A DNA stretch of 64,000 nucleotides from Uranotaenia lowii. Lineage: Eukaryota > Arthropoda > Insecta > Diptera > Culicidae. The stretch is taken from positions 72,103,544 through 72,167,543 of the forward strand of contig NC_073692.1 of NCBI RefSeq assembly GCF_029784155.1, read 5' to 3'. The notes beneath the pieces were generated by a model. That model had not been told where the DNA came from, did no database searches, and saw only the letters and a list, made by a program, of their open reading frames with translations. A program made the position numbers and the translations under genes. Below are positions 33,948 to 45,222 of the stretch, piece by piece; position 1 is the stretch's first letter, and every line of letters starts with the position of its first letter.

Positions 33948-36900
33948 TACTTCTCCTCTTTCTGACTTCCTGAAATTATGAATTTCTGACTTTTTGACAT
34001 ACTGACTTAATGACTTCTTGACTTTATGACTTTCTGATTTTCCGACTATTCCACTTTCTGACTTTCTGACTCTCTGACATTCCGACTTTCTGACTTTCTG
34101 ACCTTCCGACTTTCTGACCTTCCGACTATCTGACTTTCTGACTTTCTGACTTTCTAAATTTTGACTTTCTGACTTTCTCACTTTCCGACTTTCTTACTTT
34201 CAGATTTTCTGACTTTTTGAATTTCTGACTTTCTGACTTTCTGATTTTCTGACTTTCTGACTTTCTGACTTTCTGACTTTCTGACTAACTGACTTACTGA
34301 TTTTCTGAGATTTTCAATTTTTGACTTTCTAACTTTCTGACTTTCTGACTTTCTGACTTTCTGACTTTCTGACTTCCTGACTTTCTGACTTTCTGACTTT
34401 CTGACTTTCTGACTTTCTGACTTTCTGACTTTCTGACTTTTTGACTTTCTGACTTTCGGAGTTTATGACTTTCTGACATTCGGACTTTCTGACTTTCTGA
34501 CTCTCTGAATTTCTGATTTTCAGACTTTCTGACTTTCTGACTTTCTGACCTTCTGACTTTCTGACTTTCTGACTTTCCGACTTTCTGACTTTCTGACTAA
34601 CTGACTTTCTGACTTTCTGACGTTCTGACTTTCTGACTTTCTGACTTTTTGACTCTCTGACTTTCTGACTTTCCGACTTACTTACTTTCTGACTTTCTGA
34701 CACTCTTTAATTTCTGACTCTCTGACTGTCCGACTTACTGACTTTCCAACTTTCTGTCTTTCTGACTTTCTGACTTTCTGAATATCGGACTTTCTGACTT
34801 TCTAACTTTCTGACTTTCCGACTTTTCGACATTCTGACTTTTTGACATCCTGACTTTCTGACTTTCCGACTTTCTGACTTTCTGACTTTCTGACTTTCTG
34901 CTGACTTTCTGACTTTCTGACTTTTTGACTTTCGGAGTTTATGACTTTCGGACTTTCTGACTTTCTGACTTTCTGACTTTCTGACTCTCTGAATTTCTGA
35001 TTTTTTGACTTTCTGACTCTCTGACTTACTGGCTTTCTGACTTTCTGATTTTCTGACTCTCTGACTTTCTAACTTTCTGACTTTCTGATTTTCTGACTTT
35101 CTGAATTTCTAACTTTCTACTTTCTGACTTTCTGACTTTCTGACTTTCTGACATTCGGTCTTTTTGGTTTTCAGACTTTTGACTTTCTAACTTTCTCACT
35201 TTCTGACTTTCTGACGTTCTGACTTTCTGACTTTCTGACTTTCTGACTTTCTGACGTTCTGACTTTCTGACTTTCTGGCTTTCTGACTTTCCGACTTTCT
35301 GACTTTCTGAATTTATGACTTTCTGAATTTATGACTTTCTGAATTTATGACTTTTTGAATACCTTTCTGACTTTCCGACTTACTGACTTTCTGACTTTCT
35401 GACTCTCTGATTTTCTGACTCTCTGATTTTCTGACTCTCTGATTGTCCGACTTACTGACTTTCCCACTTTCTGTCTTTCTGATCGATTAAAATCATATTA
35501 CAAACTTTCTGACTTTCTGAATATCGGACTTTCTGACTTTCTAACTTTCTGACTTTTCGACTTTTCGACAATCTGACTTTTTGACATCCTGACTTTCTGA
35601 CTTTCCGACTTTCTAACTTTCTGACTTTTCAACTTTCTGACTTTCCGACTAACTGACTTTCTGACTTTCTGACTTTCTGCTGACTTTCTGACTTTCTGAC
35701 TTTCTAACTTTCTTACTTTCTGACTTTCTGACTTTCTGACGTTCTGACTTTCTGACTTTCTGATTTTCTGACTCTCTGACTTTCTGACTTTCTTATTTTC
35801 TGACTTTCTGACTTTCTAACTTTCTACTTTCTGACTTTCTGACTTTCTCACTCTCTGACTTTCTGACTTTCTTACTTTCTGACTTTCTGACATTCGATCT
35901 TTTTGGCTTTCAGACTTTTGACTTTCTAACTTTCTGACTTTCTGACTTTCAGACTTTCCGACTTTCTGACTTTCTGACGTTCTGACTTTCTGACTTTCTG
36001 ATTTTCTCACTTTCTGACTTTCTTACTTTCTGACTTTCTAACATTCGATCTTTTTGGCTTTCAGACTTTTGACTTTCTGACTTTCTGACTTTCCGACTTT
36101 CTGACTTTCTGAATTTATGACTTTCTGAATTTATGACTTTTTGAATACCTTTCTGACTTTCCGACTTACTGACTTTCTGACTTTCTGACTCTCTGATTTT
36201 CTGACTATCTGATTTTATGACTCTCTGATTTTCCGACTTACTGACTTTCCCACTTTCTGTCTTTCTGACTTTCTGAATATCGGACTTTCTGACTTTCTAA
36301 CTTTCTGACTTTTCGACTTTTCGACAATCTGACTTTTTGACATCCTGACTTTCCGACTTTCTAACTTTCTGACTTTTCAACTTTCTGACTTTCCGACTAA
36401 CTGACTTTCTGACTTTCTGACTTTCTGCTGACTTTCTGACTTTCTGACTTTCTAACTTTCTGACTTTCTGACTTTCTGACTTTCTGACTTTCTGACTTTC
36501 TGACTTTCTGACTTTCTGACTTTCTGACTTTTCAACTTTCTGACTTTCCGACTAACTGACTTTCTGACTTTCTGACTTTCTGCTGACTTTCTGACTTTCT
36601 GACTTTCTAACTTTCTGACTTTCTGACTTTCTGACTTTCTGACTTTCTGACTTTCTGACTTTCTGACTTTCTGACTTTCTGACCTTTTGACTTTCGGAGT
36701 TTATGACTTTCCGACATTCGGACTTTCTGACTTTCTGACTTTCTGACTCTCTGTATTTCTGATTTTCTGACTTTCTGACTCTCTGACTTTCTAATTTTCA
36801 GACTTTCTGACTTTCTGACTCTCGACTTACTGACTTTCTGACTTTCTGATTTTCTGACTCTCTGACTTTCTGACTTTCTTATTTTCTGACTTTCTGACTT

Positions 36901-37335
36901 TCTCACTTTCTGACTTTCTGACTTTCTTACTTTCTGACTTTCTGACATTCGATCTTTTTGGCTTTCAGATTTTTGACTTTCTAACTTTCTGACTTTCTGA
37001 CTTTCAGACTTTCCGACTTTCTGACTTTCTGACGTTCTGACTTTCTGACTTTCTGATTTTCTGACTTTCTGACTTTCTGACTTTCTGACTTTCTTACTTT
37101 CTGACTTTCTGACTTTCTGACTTTCTGACTTTCTGACTTTCTGACTTTCTGACTTTCTGACTTTCTGACTTTCGGACTTTCTGACTTTCTGACTTTCTGA
37201 CTTTCTGACTTTCTGACTTTCTGACTCTCCGACTTTCTGACTTTCTGACTTTCTGACTCTCCGACTTTCTGACTCTCCGACTTTCTGACTTTCTGACTTT
37301 CTGACTTTCTTACTTTTGACATTTGACTTTCGACT
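33948..37335. repeat. 8-bp satellite (CTTTCTGA)n with higher-order structure
   Basis: About 3.4 kb of GACTTTCT units occur with frequent variants (GACTTTCC, GACTCTCT, GATTTTCT, GACATTCG). Rare marker variants recur as blocks: a block from 'gaatttatgactttttgaat' to 'ctttctgtctttct' occurs at about 35343 and again at about 36126, and 'cgatctttttggctttcaga' occurs at about 35896, 36046 and 36951. Twenty-four bp (three units) encode an 8-residue repeat on the minus strand (SESQKVRK), giving frames up to 124 aa that are artefacts. Confidence 0.96.
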
Positions 37336-38809
37336 TTGACGAAGGCTTTGTGAAACGATACAATTTTTCTTCGACGGATGCAGTTAGAAGGCGCCTGGTT
37401 TTACTACAAGAAAGTCAAAATTTTCCGCTGCAAAAGGTCCAGCAAATTTACGACATTCCTTGGTCGTATATAATCAAATAAAAACAATGTCTGTTGAATA
37501 ATGTTGTTGTTGTTGTTTACAACTGTTATAAATCAATTCTCAATTCAAAAGCCATCACCCCTAGGCAATCACCTAAAATGCAGCAATTTCATTTTGTCAT
37601 GCCATCACGCGACTATCGCCAAATTCTATTTCCATCGCTCGGGATAGTCCCACATGTATGGAAAATTCTCCTTTTAGCAGGGGACTTCAGTGGCAATCGC
37701 GATGCAGTGGCAGCGAAAATATTTGCCTTCATAGTTGAAACCGTAGCGCACTAAATAGCAAAAACTTCGCGCTCATATGTTTTGGAACAGAGTGGAGGTT
37801 TTCGGCCAATTCCCGTTGGCTTTCGCTTCCCAGTAACGGTTCCCATAAGTTCAAATGACATGTTACCTGTCCAAGCTCGCACAAAAATCATCCCCCCATT
37901 CTACCGCGGCACGTGAATCAGGATGTACACTCATTGAACGTTTCCATACCTGAGAATACCAGGATAGCAGGAAGGTAGTTTGTTGCCAATGTGCAGGCAA
38001 CAATAATACCAGAGAGCTCGCGTACCGCAAAATATTGTGAACAAGCAATTTTCCTCCCTGAGCAATGCAAATTTTCGTGGCAACATTAATTTTCACCATC
38101 AATCTAGGTACGGCACAAGTGGAAAACTCTCACTAGCATGGGCCACATGCAGCAGATATAAAATTGCAGAGGTTGGGGCTTCCGCCAAAAACACATCAAA
38201 ACAACACCGAACAACCCCATCAACCAAACCAACTACCTTCCGGTTGCCGCAATTTTGTGCCCTGTGCTTTGGCTTGATGACAAACATAATTTTGCACGGA
38301 ATCTATACACACGCCTACATCTTGTAGCGCCCGGTTCCGGAAAATGTTACTGTTAATTGCCCTTTTATAGTTTTTAATTACACATTTTATTGCCAGTTAT
38401 AATTATCATCATAACTGTCGGTTTGCTGTCGTGCAAGCTGAAAAAAGTTGATTTCGGGGGGGGGAGCCTCGGCCGAAAGGCCTCAACAAATGGAACGGCT
38501 GTTACTGAATTCAACACGCTACCACCTTTATCATTCTTTGGAAATGTTGGATCAGTTGGCAAAAGTGGTAGACATTATTTTCCAACTGTTCCGCAAATCG
38601 AGCCGATAATTTTCTGAATGGTTCTCGGAAGAGACGATCGAAATAGCCGAAAAGTGGAAACTTTTGTGATGGTAAATAATTTGGATAGATTTTAAACTTC
38701 TATTACAAATAGCCAAAAGGTAGAATCTGAGATATATTAACTATGGAAAAATGCTTTAATTTCAAAAACATAATTTCTTCTCGATAACTTCTAGATACTG
38801 AGTCGTCAG
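37336..38809. other. Apparently unique sequence, no gene recognised
   Basis: Base composition is less skewed than in the repeats. Frames of 62-96 aa (for example 37494-37754 plus and 37863-38102 minus) resemble nothing I know. It may hold regulatory or intronic host sequence. Confidence 0.35.
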
Positions 38810-40090
38810 TAAAGGGTGATACGGTCAAAATTTGGTCAAGGGAAAACGCGTGTAAATTGGTAAAATAGTTCATTTAAAAATCAAATTAAATTTCTTTTTC
38901 AAGTTTAATTAGTATAAAATTCAGGAAAAATATTCAGTTAGGCTTCCGCTTTTCCAAATCCGAATTGCCGGGCCTTACGCTTAACCCCTGCCATCAGATT
39001 TTGTACAGCCACCTTGTCTACCTACCAAGCCAGTTTGCTTTGAACTGCTGCTCTCCTTAGCAGTTTTTTTTAACTTCTTTAGGTTCCGCTTGACAATAGC
39101 CCAGCATTTCTCAATTGGGCGGAGCTCTGGCGTGTTGGGAGGGTTCTTGTCCTTGGGAACCACCTGCACGTTGTTGGCGGCGTACCACTCCATGGCCTTT
39201 TTTACCGTAATGACAAGTTGCCAAATCTGGCCAAAACAGTACGGAACAACCGTGTTTCTTCAGGAAAGGCAGCAGACGTTTATTAAAACACTCTTTCACG
39301 TAAATTTCTTGGTTGACAGTCCCGGAAGCTATGAAAATGCTGCTTTTCAAGCCACAGGTACAGATGGCTTGCCAAACCAGATATTTTTTTATATTGCTTG
39401 AAAATATCTGCTACCTTTCCTCTTCCTTTTGTTGTATAAAACTCCTGTCCCGGAAGCTGCTTGTAGTCGGCTTTGACGTAGGTTTCGTCGTCCATTACCA
39501 CGCAGTCAAACTTCGTCAGCATCGTCGTGTACAGCCTCCGGGATCGCGCTTTGGCCGTCGTACTTAGTTAATTATCGCGATTTGGAGCCACTACCTTTTT
39601 GTAAGTCGATAGTCCGGCTCGTTTTTTGGCTCGATGCAGGGTTGTAGACGATACACCCAGCTTATTTGTGGCATCTCGGAGAGAGAGGTTAGGGTTTGGC
39701 TTGAAACTCCCGGCAACTCTCTTTGTCGTCTCAGCGGCTTCCGGTTTTCGATTTCCCCCCGATCCAGACTTCCTGGCTGTCGACAAACGTTCCCCAAACA
39801 CTTAAATTACATTTGTAACGGTTGATTTGGCAACTTTTAGCGATATTGCCAGCTTTGCTTGCGAGTAGTTCGGATTTTCGCGATGCGCGAACAAAATTTT
39901 GATACGCTGCTTTTCTTCCTTGGACGGCATTTTGACAACTAAAGAGTGAATTCCAAAATCAAAATAGGAGCACCATTCTGCACACACACACACAGCTTCG
40001 AAATGAGGGGTGTTCAGGTTTTTTAAATGCAAAATTGAAAGAAATACGGCAAGTTGATATTGACCAAATTTTGACCGTGTAAAGGGTGAT
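38810..40090 (-). mobile_element. DD37E mariner-like element, copy 2 (near full length)
   Basis: The left tip 'gtaaagggtgatacggtca' plus 'aaatttgg' is mirrored on the right by 'gaccaaattttgaccgt'. The transposase remnant lies between on the minus strand. The outermost 12 bp on the right are not the expected complement but its inverse (see findings). Overall length (~1.28 kb) is normal for this family. Confidence 0.82.
38938..39930 (-). pseudogene. DD37E mariner-like (ITm superfamily) transposase, broken copy 2
   Basis: The start codon is at 39930 (MPSKEEKQRIKILFAHRE) and the stop TAA at 38938-38940 (...FGFGKAEA). Domains in order: paired helix-turn-helix DNA-binding (YSQAKLA...VAKSTVTNVI; LSLRDATNKLGVSSTTLHR), first catalytic Asp in VVMDDETYVK, second in LFWPDLATCHYG, and Glu in NTPELRPIEKCW. 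With the one-base insertion in an A run near 39211 ignored, 37 residues separate the second Asp and the Glu, which defines the mosquito-type DD37E group. Lesions: a TAA after TNVI (~39805), a second TAA after APNRD (~39568), a deletion of about 25-30 bp near 39385, and the A-run frameshift. The protein was about 330 aa. It is dead. Confidence 0.9.
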
Positions 40091-40513
40091 CCCTTTAAGC
40101 TTTTTAAGTTAATTTTTGAACGTTTCCGACCGAGAAAATTCGATCATTTTTATCCAAAAATAAGGCAATCTCCTGGGCAATGGATTTGTAAATTTCAAAC
40201 TCAAAAACCGGGCTAAAACTGGTCAAATCCGGTCAAAATCCAGGTATTTTTCTATAAAAGGCAAGAGAAAAAGTAAAAAATAAACACATGAAAACGGATT
40301 TTTTACCAAGACACATCATCGGCGGGCGTTCAAATCTTATTTTACTATGCGAAGCTATTTTATTTAATATTCGAAGTAATTTGTCCCAAAAATAATACAT
40401 TCCAGGATTTAAAGAAGAGTTTTTGTTTTGGATTTTGCAAAAAATATGAAAAAAAAATTCAGCGTTTGCAGTTGGCTATGGAATGGGACTGACTTGCTAT
40501 CATTTTTGCAAGA
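40091..40513. other. No gene seen; CCGGTCAAA-type repeat words
   Basis: 'aaccgggctaaaactggtc' and 'aaatccggtcaaaatccagg' at 40205-40250 belong to the same degenerate word family seen at 20880-21240 and 24775-24845. Confidence 0.45.
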
Positions 40514-41436
40514 TAGGGGAGATAAGGGCATAACGAGCACCCAGGGCATAATAAGCACTACTCTTTTCTACAAAAGTACGTATTTTCTTAAATAAATTTC
40601 TATGAGGATTTGTTTCGAACTTCCTATAGCATTAATTTTTCACAAAAACAGGAATCTCCGTATCACCTTTACAGAGATATTTAAAAAAATCAGCTAGGTT
40701 CTCAAGTAACGAAAATATTATAATTTTTGAGCATAATAAGAGCTTATGATCTAAAAATAACCTTGATATATAATGTACGCTCTGCAACATGATGTACACG
40801 AGCATTTTCTGCCGTAGAACCTAGGAGTGAATTAAAATTGATTTATAGAGCCACAACTTGACTAGTTTACATCCGACGATTTAGCCTATTGGTAAGGTGT
40901 CGGAGAGGTAATCAGAAGACTAGAGTTCGATTTCTGTTCGAGGTGATTTTTTTATTTTACAATTCATGATTGATTTTTTTTATTGTTGCATTATACGGCT
41001 AGTAGCATCATCCATCAAACAAAGCACCTAAAACATAATGTATGAGCGTGTGTGAATTGTTTGTATTCTACAAACAGACCTAGATCATTTTGTTATTGCT
41101 TTGTTTGATGCATCTACGACTCACCTGACTTCATTGAGTTGAATTCGCTACTAGATTCCCCGGAAGAAAACGCTTATCGTGCCCTGATAAATGGTGCTTA
41201 TACTGCCTCAGGGGGTTTTCATTATGCCCTTACAGTGCCTTGTTGTCAGCTCTTGGCAAAATTTTAAAATGCATTTTTCAACGTTTTCATCTAGTTTTTC
41301 AAGTTTCAGCCCGTAAGGAAATAGGCTTTTCAAGTATCTGAACACGAAACAATAATGTAACATCCATATTACAGCTATTTTCTATGGTTAAATAAGCTTT
41401 TTCCTTAAGGTGGCCATTATGCCCTTATCTCCCCTA
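40514..41436. mobile_element. TA-flanked inverted-repeat element, TAGGGGAGA family (copy A5, both ends intact)
   Basis: The left tip 'taggggagataagggcata' is mirrored by 'tatgcccttatctccccta' on the right, a 19-bp near-perfect inverted repeat bounded by TA. The word 'gcataataagcac' recurs just inside the left end and 'ttatgcccttacag' near 41222. The right 300 bp match fragments A3 and A4. A tRNA-like module lies in the middle. No transposase is encoded. Confidence 0.82.
40871..40948 (+). other. tRNA-like (Pol III box A/box B) module inside A5
   Basis: 'tttagcctattggtaagg' is box A and 'gagttcgatttctgttcg' is box B, about 35 bp apart. The same module is in A3 (5168-5242) in the opposite orientation relative to the shared right arm. 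Confidence 0.55.
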
Positions 41437-42784
41437 CCTACCATGAAAATAATCGCATATGCGTCCCGGAGTATAATTTTTAACACAAACAAACCAAATT
41501 TTGGTTTTTTTTGAACCAGCAATGATGCAAAAGTATTTTTTTGGCACGTAAGTAACAAATGATGTTGATTGCTGCCATCGAAACCGTGGGAAAATACGGA
41601 ATTTCTCAAAACAAGTAACAAAATTCAATTACTGTTTCCTCAACTCAACAAAAACGCAAATGGGACGGACTTGCTATGAGCGGCAGTACAGTTGTACCGG
41701 ATAAGTTTTTTCAATGACTGTTCGCCAACTGCATCGTTGATATAAGTCGCGAATGACATAAAGATGATAAAACGACTATAATCGAAACAAAGATGGATTT
41801 TCAAAGGTAGCTGTATTTTCGAACTATTTGCCACTTTGCAATTCCTCAGATTTCCTTGCACTTAAATTCAACTTTGCACTGGATATGGAGTAAATTAATG
41901 TAAGATTTCCGAAATATATTTATATTCACCAGAAGGCCAACTTCATACCGATTCTAGTGGTGTAATTACATAAAAAAGCGCTGCAATACTTTACAAAAGT
42001 ATGATAAATATAAAGCTAAAAGAAAATCTAGAAAATACACGTTTTCGGTCCAAAGTTTTGTCCACCGGACTCGATTTTCGCCCACAATTTTTTTGTCTTC
42101 CTCTCCATACCTCCGAACCGAAGATGCGTACCACCCCAATGCGTACTTCTTTAATTTTCGTCGCTTAACGGCCAATTCTCATCAAATTTAATCGAATTGC
42201 AACCTGTAGTTTTTTTTTAGAAGTTTGATAAATTCGTAATGTTTAATGAACCCGATTTGTTTTTAATAAAGACTGCGATCGATAGTTTAACTTTCCCTCT
42301 GAACTTTGCAAATGATGCAATAAGCTTCTTAGGGTCATATTGACCCGAATTATTATGTTGACTTTGCTACGGGATAACATTTCAAGAACACTACCTCGGT
42401 AATACTGAACCATGTTGTAAGAGGTGATTAAATTCTGTAGTTTTCGCCTCTCCCTTCTCGATTTAGGCTACGACAATATATCCGGACAAGATTAAATTTC
42501 GTTTGGATATGATCCTCCTTCTTCTTCTGATTTTATTCACCGATGCTAGTTTTAGCACGACTCGGAACTGCCTTATCGCTTAGCTCCTATAATGGTTTAG
42601 ATATAGAGTCATCCCTTATCCGTACGTGTCTTGTATGTTTATTTTTTTTTTAATAAACATAAAAAAAAACATAGAGACAATATAGAAGATCTTATGGTTT
42701 TGCTGGTTTTATGTTCTTTGAATTTCGAGAGGATAGGGAAAGATAGTACACACGTTTTTGTTAAATTTGAGGGAGAAGGTTGAA
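41437..42784. other. No gene seen; short dispersed repeat at 42049-42083
   Basis: The repeat 'ggtccaaagttttgtccacc' matches 24930-24972. Frames of 64-77 aa are not recognisable. The rest is AT-rich. Confidence 0.45.
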
Positions 42785-43345
42785 AATCTTTAGAAAATCT
42801 AGTAATTTTTGCTCTTCATCTGGACGATTTGAAAGAATTTGTCGAAAATTGTTCGCTTGTTGACTTAAATAGCTTTCTTTGCTCGTCATATATTGGGCAG
42901 TTTACAAAAAAGTGTTTAATAGATATAACACAATCACAACTCGGACAAACGGGGGGTGGTTCCCTTTCCAGAAGATAGGACTGGGTGAGTCTCGTGTGGC
43001 CGATTCTAAGTCGGGTAAGGGTTATTCGCTCTCTGGGACTTTTCGATCTACCCATTTCAAGGGGACATTCTTGACGCAACTCGGCATCTAGATTCGCTGC
43101 CCGTTTGCCCTCCCAGGTGATGGATATATTTTTCACGGTATCACGGTAGGCATCTTGTTGGGGTATGGATATTTGTAGTGGGTTAAGGTTTTATGGTATT
43201 TGTAGGTACCAGCAGATACCAGTCGGTCGGCCGACTCATTGCCGGGTATTCCCGTGTTTCCTGGTATTCAGACCAGGGTAGCTCTTCTGTTTAAGGCTTC
43301 ATGTGTTATGGATGATACCCAGGGATGCTTTCTATTACCAGCAGA
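42785..43345 (-). pseudogene. Non-LTR retrotransposon ORF2 C-terminus: end of RNase H plus zinc-knuckle
   Basis: On the minus strand the frame reads AGNRKHPWVSSITHEALNRR, then IPGNTGIPGNESADRLVSAG, the closing part of RNase H including the conserved GNE.AD. It then gives ITLTRLRIGHTRLTQSYLL and CPSCDCVISIKHFFVNCP, a C-X2-C-X7-H-X4-C knuckle typical of I/LOA/R1-type ORF2 proteins. A tryptophan codon before IPGN is now TGA. The open part (42816-43136) ends NSFKSSR-stop. It may be the continuation of the RNase H start at 50937-51164, displaced by the elements in between. Confidence 0.85.
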
Positions 43346-43649
43346 TATCGATTTTAAAACGCGTCAGAAAAGATGGTAGGAGTTGATTCACATTCAATAT
43401 TCAAGGGAATAAATTTGTTTATTTGTTTCGTCAACCGTAACGTAGACTAGTTTGATACATGTGTATTTCCTTAAAAATAGGTTTAAGCAGTGTCTGCTTT
43501 ACAATTTTTCTTAAGAATTTAGATTTCTTCGATGAAAATATTGTTTGAGGTTTTGCCGAGACATTGTAAAGTCAATGGTTTCGCAGTGTTGATTGTAAGA
43601 GGCCATCATGCGATTTATTGGCCCGTTTTTCGCGTAGTTTGTGCGATAA
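43346..43649. other. No gene seen
   Basis: This sequence lies between the retrotransposon C-terminus and the pogo-like element. Confidence 0.4.
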
Positions 43650-45222
43650 TGATTAATGAAATTTTGTCTGCCCCCGATTTTGTCTACCCCCAATTTTGTC
43701 CCATTTTTTCACCCGATTTTGTCATCATTTTTTATTCAACGCAAAAATACTAAATATCGCCTTTTTTCATTTCCGTTGAACATCTTGAGGTTGAAATCAT
43801 TCTGAAGGGACAAAACTGATGGATCGATATCGAAAGTGAAGATGATTGATCAGGGACGTATCAAGATTTTTATACAAAAAAGTCAAGTTTTAAACAGGTT
43901 TTTTGTTAATCAAAGTTGTTGAATACAATTATATTATAACTAAATATAATGGTATAAAAGAACGTATTCAAGTAATCTTAATGCTGTGTTTATTTGTTTG
44001 AGCTTTCTTCAAAGCAATCTTTCTGATACGTTGCAAGAAGATGACATCATTTATTGAGAGATCTGAAGCATCAGCCCAATCAACTGTTGTCCAACATACG
44101 TACAGCTTCAACATCAATTATGTTTCTTGAAATTTCACTTGAATCATTTGGGATGGATGCCCCTGATTCTGAGTCTGGTGCTACATCCGAAATTTTTAAT
44201 GGCTCCAATGATTCGAGTGGCTCGTTTAATGCTGACTGATCATCCAGCGTCATGTTCAGAATTTCTTCATCCGTAAAAGCTTTACTTGCATATCTCTACT
44301 TAGGGTCCTGTGGCAAAATAGTTTCATCGCGGTTGTTTACATCAATCAAATGGATCAAGGGAACACCATCTTAGTGAACGAGTTTGTTATTTAAAATAAT
44401 TCAATTTTCTTCGATGACTACTGCATTACAGTTACGCTCTATTTCACTCCAAGCATCGTGCATCCAGAAACTAAATCCCTCAACGTTATGCTCTTCAAGC
44501 TTTGACCGATATCGATTTCGCGAGCCATGACATGTAACTAGCAAAAGTTTTGACGATATTTTAGTTTAAAGTTCTGAATTTCAATCTGGTCCATGGGCTG
44601 AATCACTGCAGTCACATTTGGAGGCATAAAAACAGTTATCAAATCATCATCGCTTTTTAGCTCATGTGCTGAGCAATTATCCAGTAACAACACAGCTTTA
44701 GGAGGAATAGACATTTCGGCTGAAAATTTGCGTACTGCTGGTACGAAGTCCTAGAGGAGCCAGTTTTGGAAAATCATTCGAGTCATCCAGGCATTTTAAG
44801 AGGCGAAATATGTGACAGGCACATTATTTTTTTTTTTGATTTTGATTTGAACGGAAGCTTTGAATCTTATCTTCAGTAAATTTTAACCAAAAAAAAATTT
44901 GATCATTAGGATTTGAACCATTAAAGATTATTTAATTTTTCTGATAACATCGGTCTTAACAAGGTGTTTAAAGATGCGTAAAACCAATATTGTATGATGT
45001 TTTGATGTGACTTTTACCTATAACTAGTAATATGTCAAAAAAGGGAATATCTACTACAAAACCTGTACACTGTTTTATTGGGATAATATACGTTTTTTGT
45101 AGTAATTTATTAGATTATGACGGATTAAAATCATTTTTTCAAAATATCCCGATTTTATCACTCTCCCCGGTTTATCACTCTAAAATTCATCATGGGGGTG
45201 ATAAAATCGGGTTTTCACTGTA
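43650..45222 (-). mobile_element. pogo/Tigger-like element remnant
   Basis: The right end 'ggtgataaaatcgggttttc' plus 'actgTA' forms a tip with TA target. Several GATTTTGTC/GATTTTATCAC words lie near both ends (43660-43740 and 45145-45212). A transposase remnant on the minus strand fills the middle. The left tip is rearranged and its limit approximate. It abuts the truncated left edge of the BEL/Pao polyprotein at 45223. Confidence 0.65.
44000..44840 (-). pseudogene. pogo/Tigger-type (DDE_1) transposase, broken
   Basis: On the minus strand one frame reads AWMTRMIFQNWLL-stop-DFVPAVRKF, then SIPPKAVLLLDNCSAHELK, then FMPPNVTAVIQPMDQ. LLLDNCSAH and PPNVTAVIQPMDQ are signature blocks of pogo/Tigger/jerky-type transposases, holding the second and third catalytic aspartates, here 30 residues apart by my count (DD30D). 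The frame is interrupted by several stops (for example after NWLL and RQNFC). Decayed sequence with related residues (LSINDVIFLQRIRK) continues to about 44000. The DNA-binding region and first Asp were not identified. Confidence 0.8.

Noticed and set aside
33939..37322. Minus-strand frames encoding a charged SESQKVRK repeat
   Set aside because: Three 8-bp units make 24 bp. The frames are short, broken by every irregular unit, and have no flanking protein sequence.
33948..37335. CRISPR-like array
   Set aside because: The repeat is contiguous with no unique spacers and the genome is eukaryotic.
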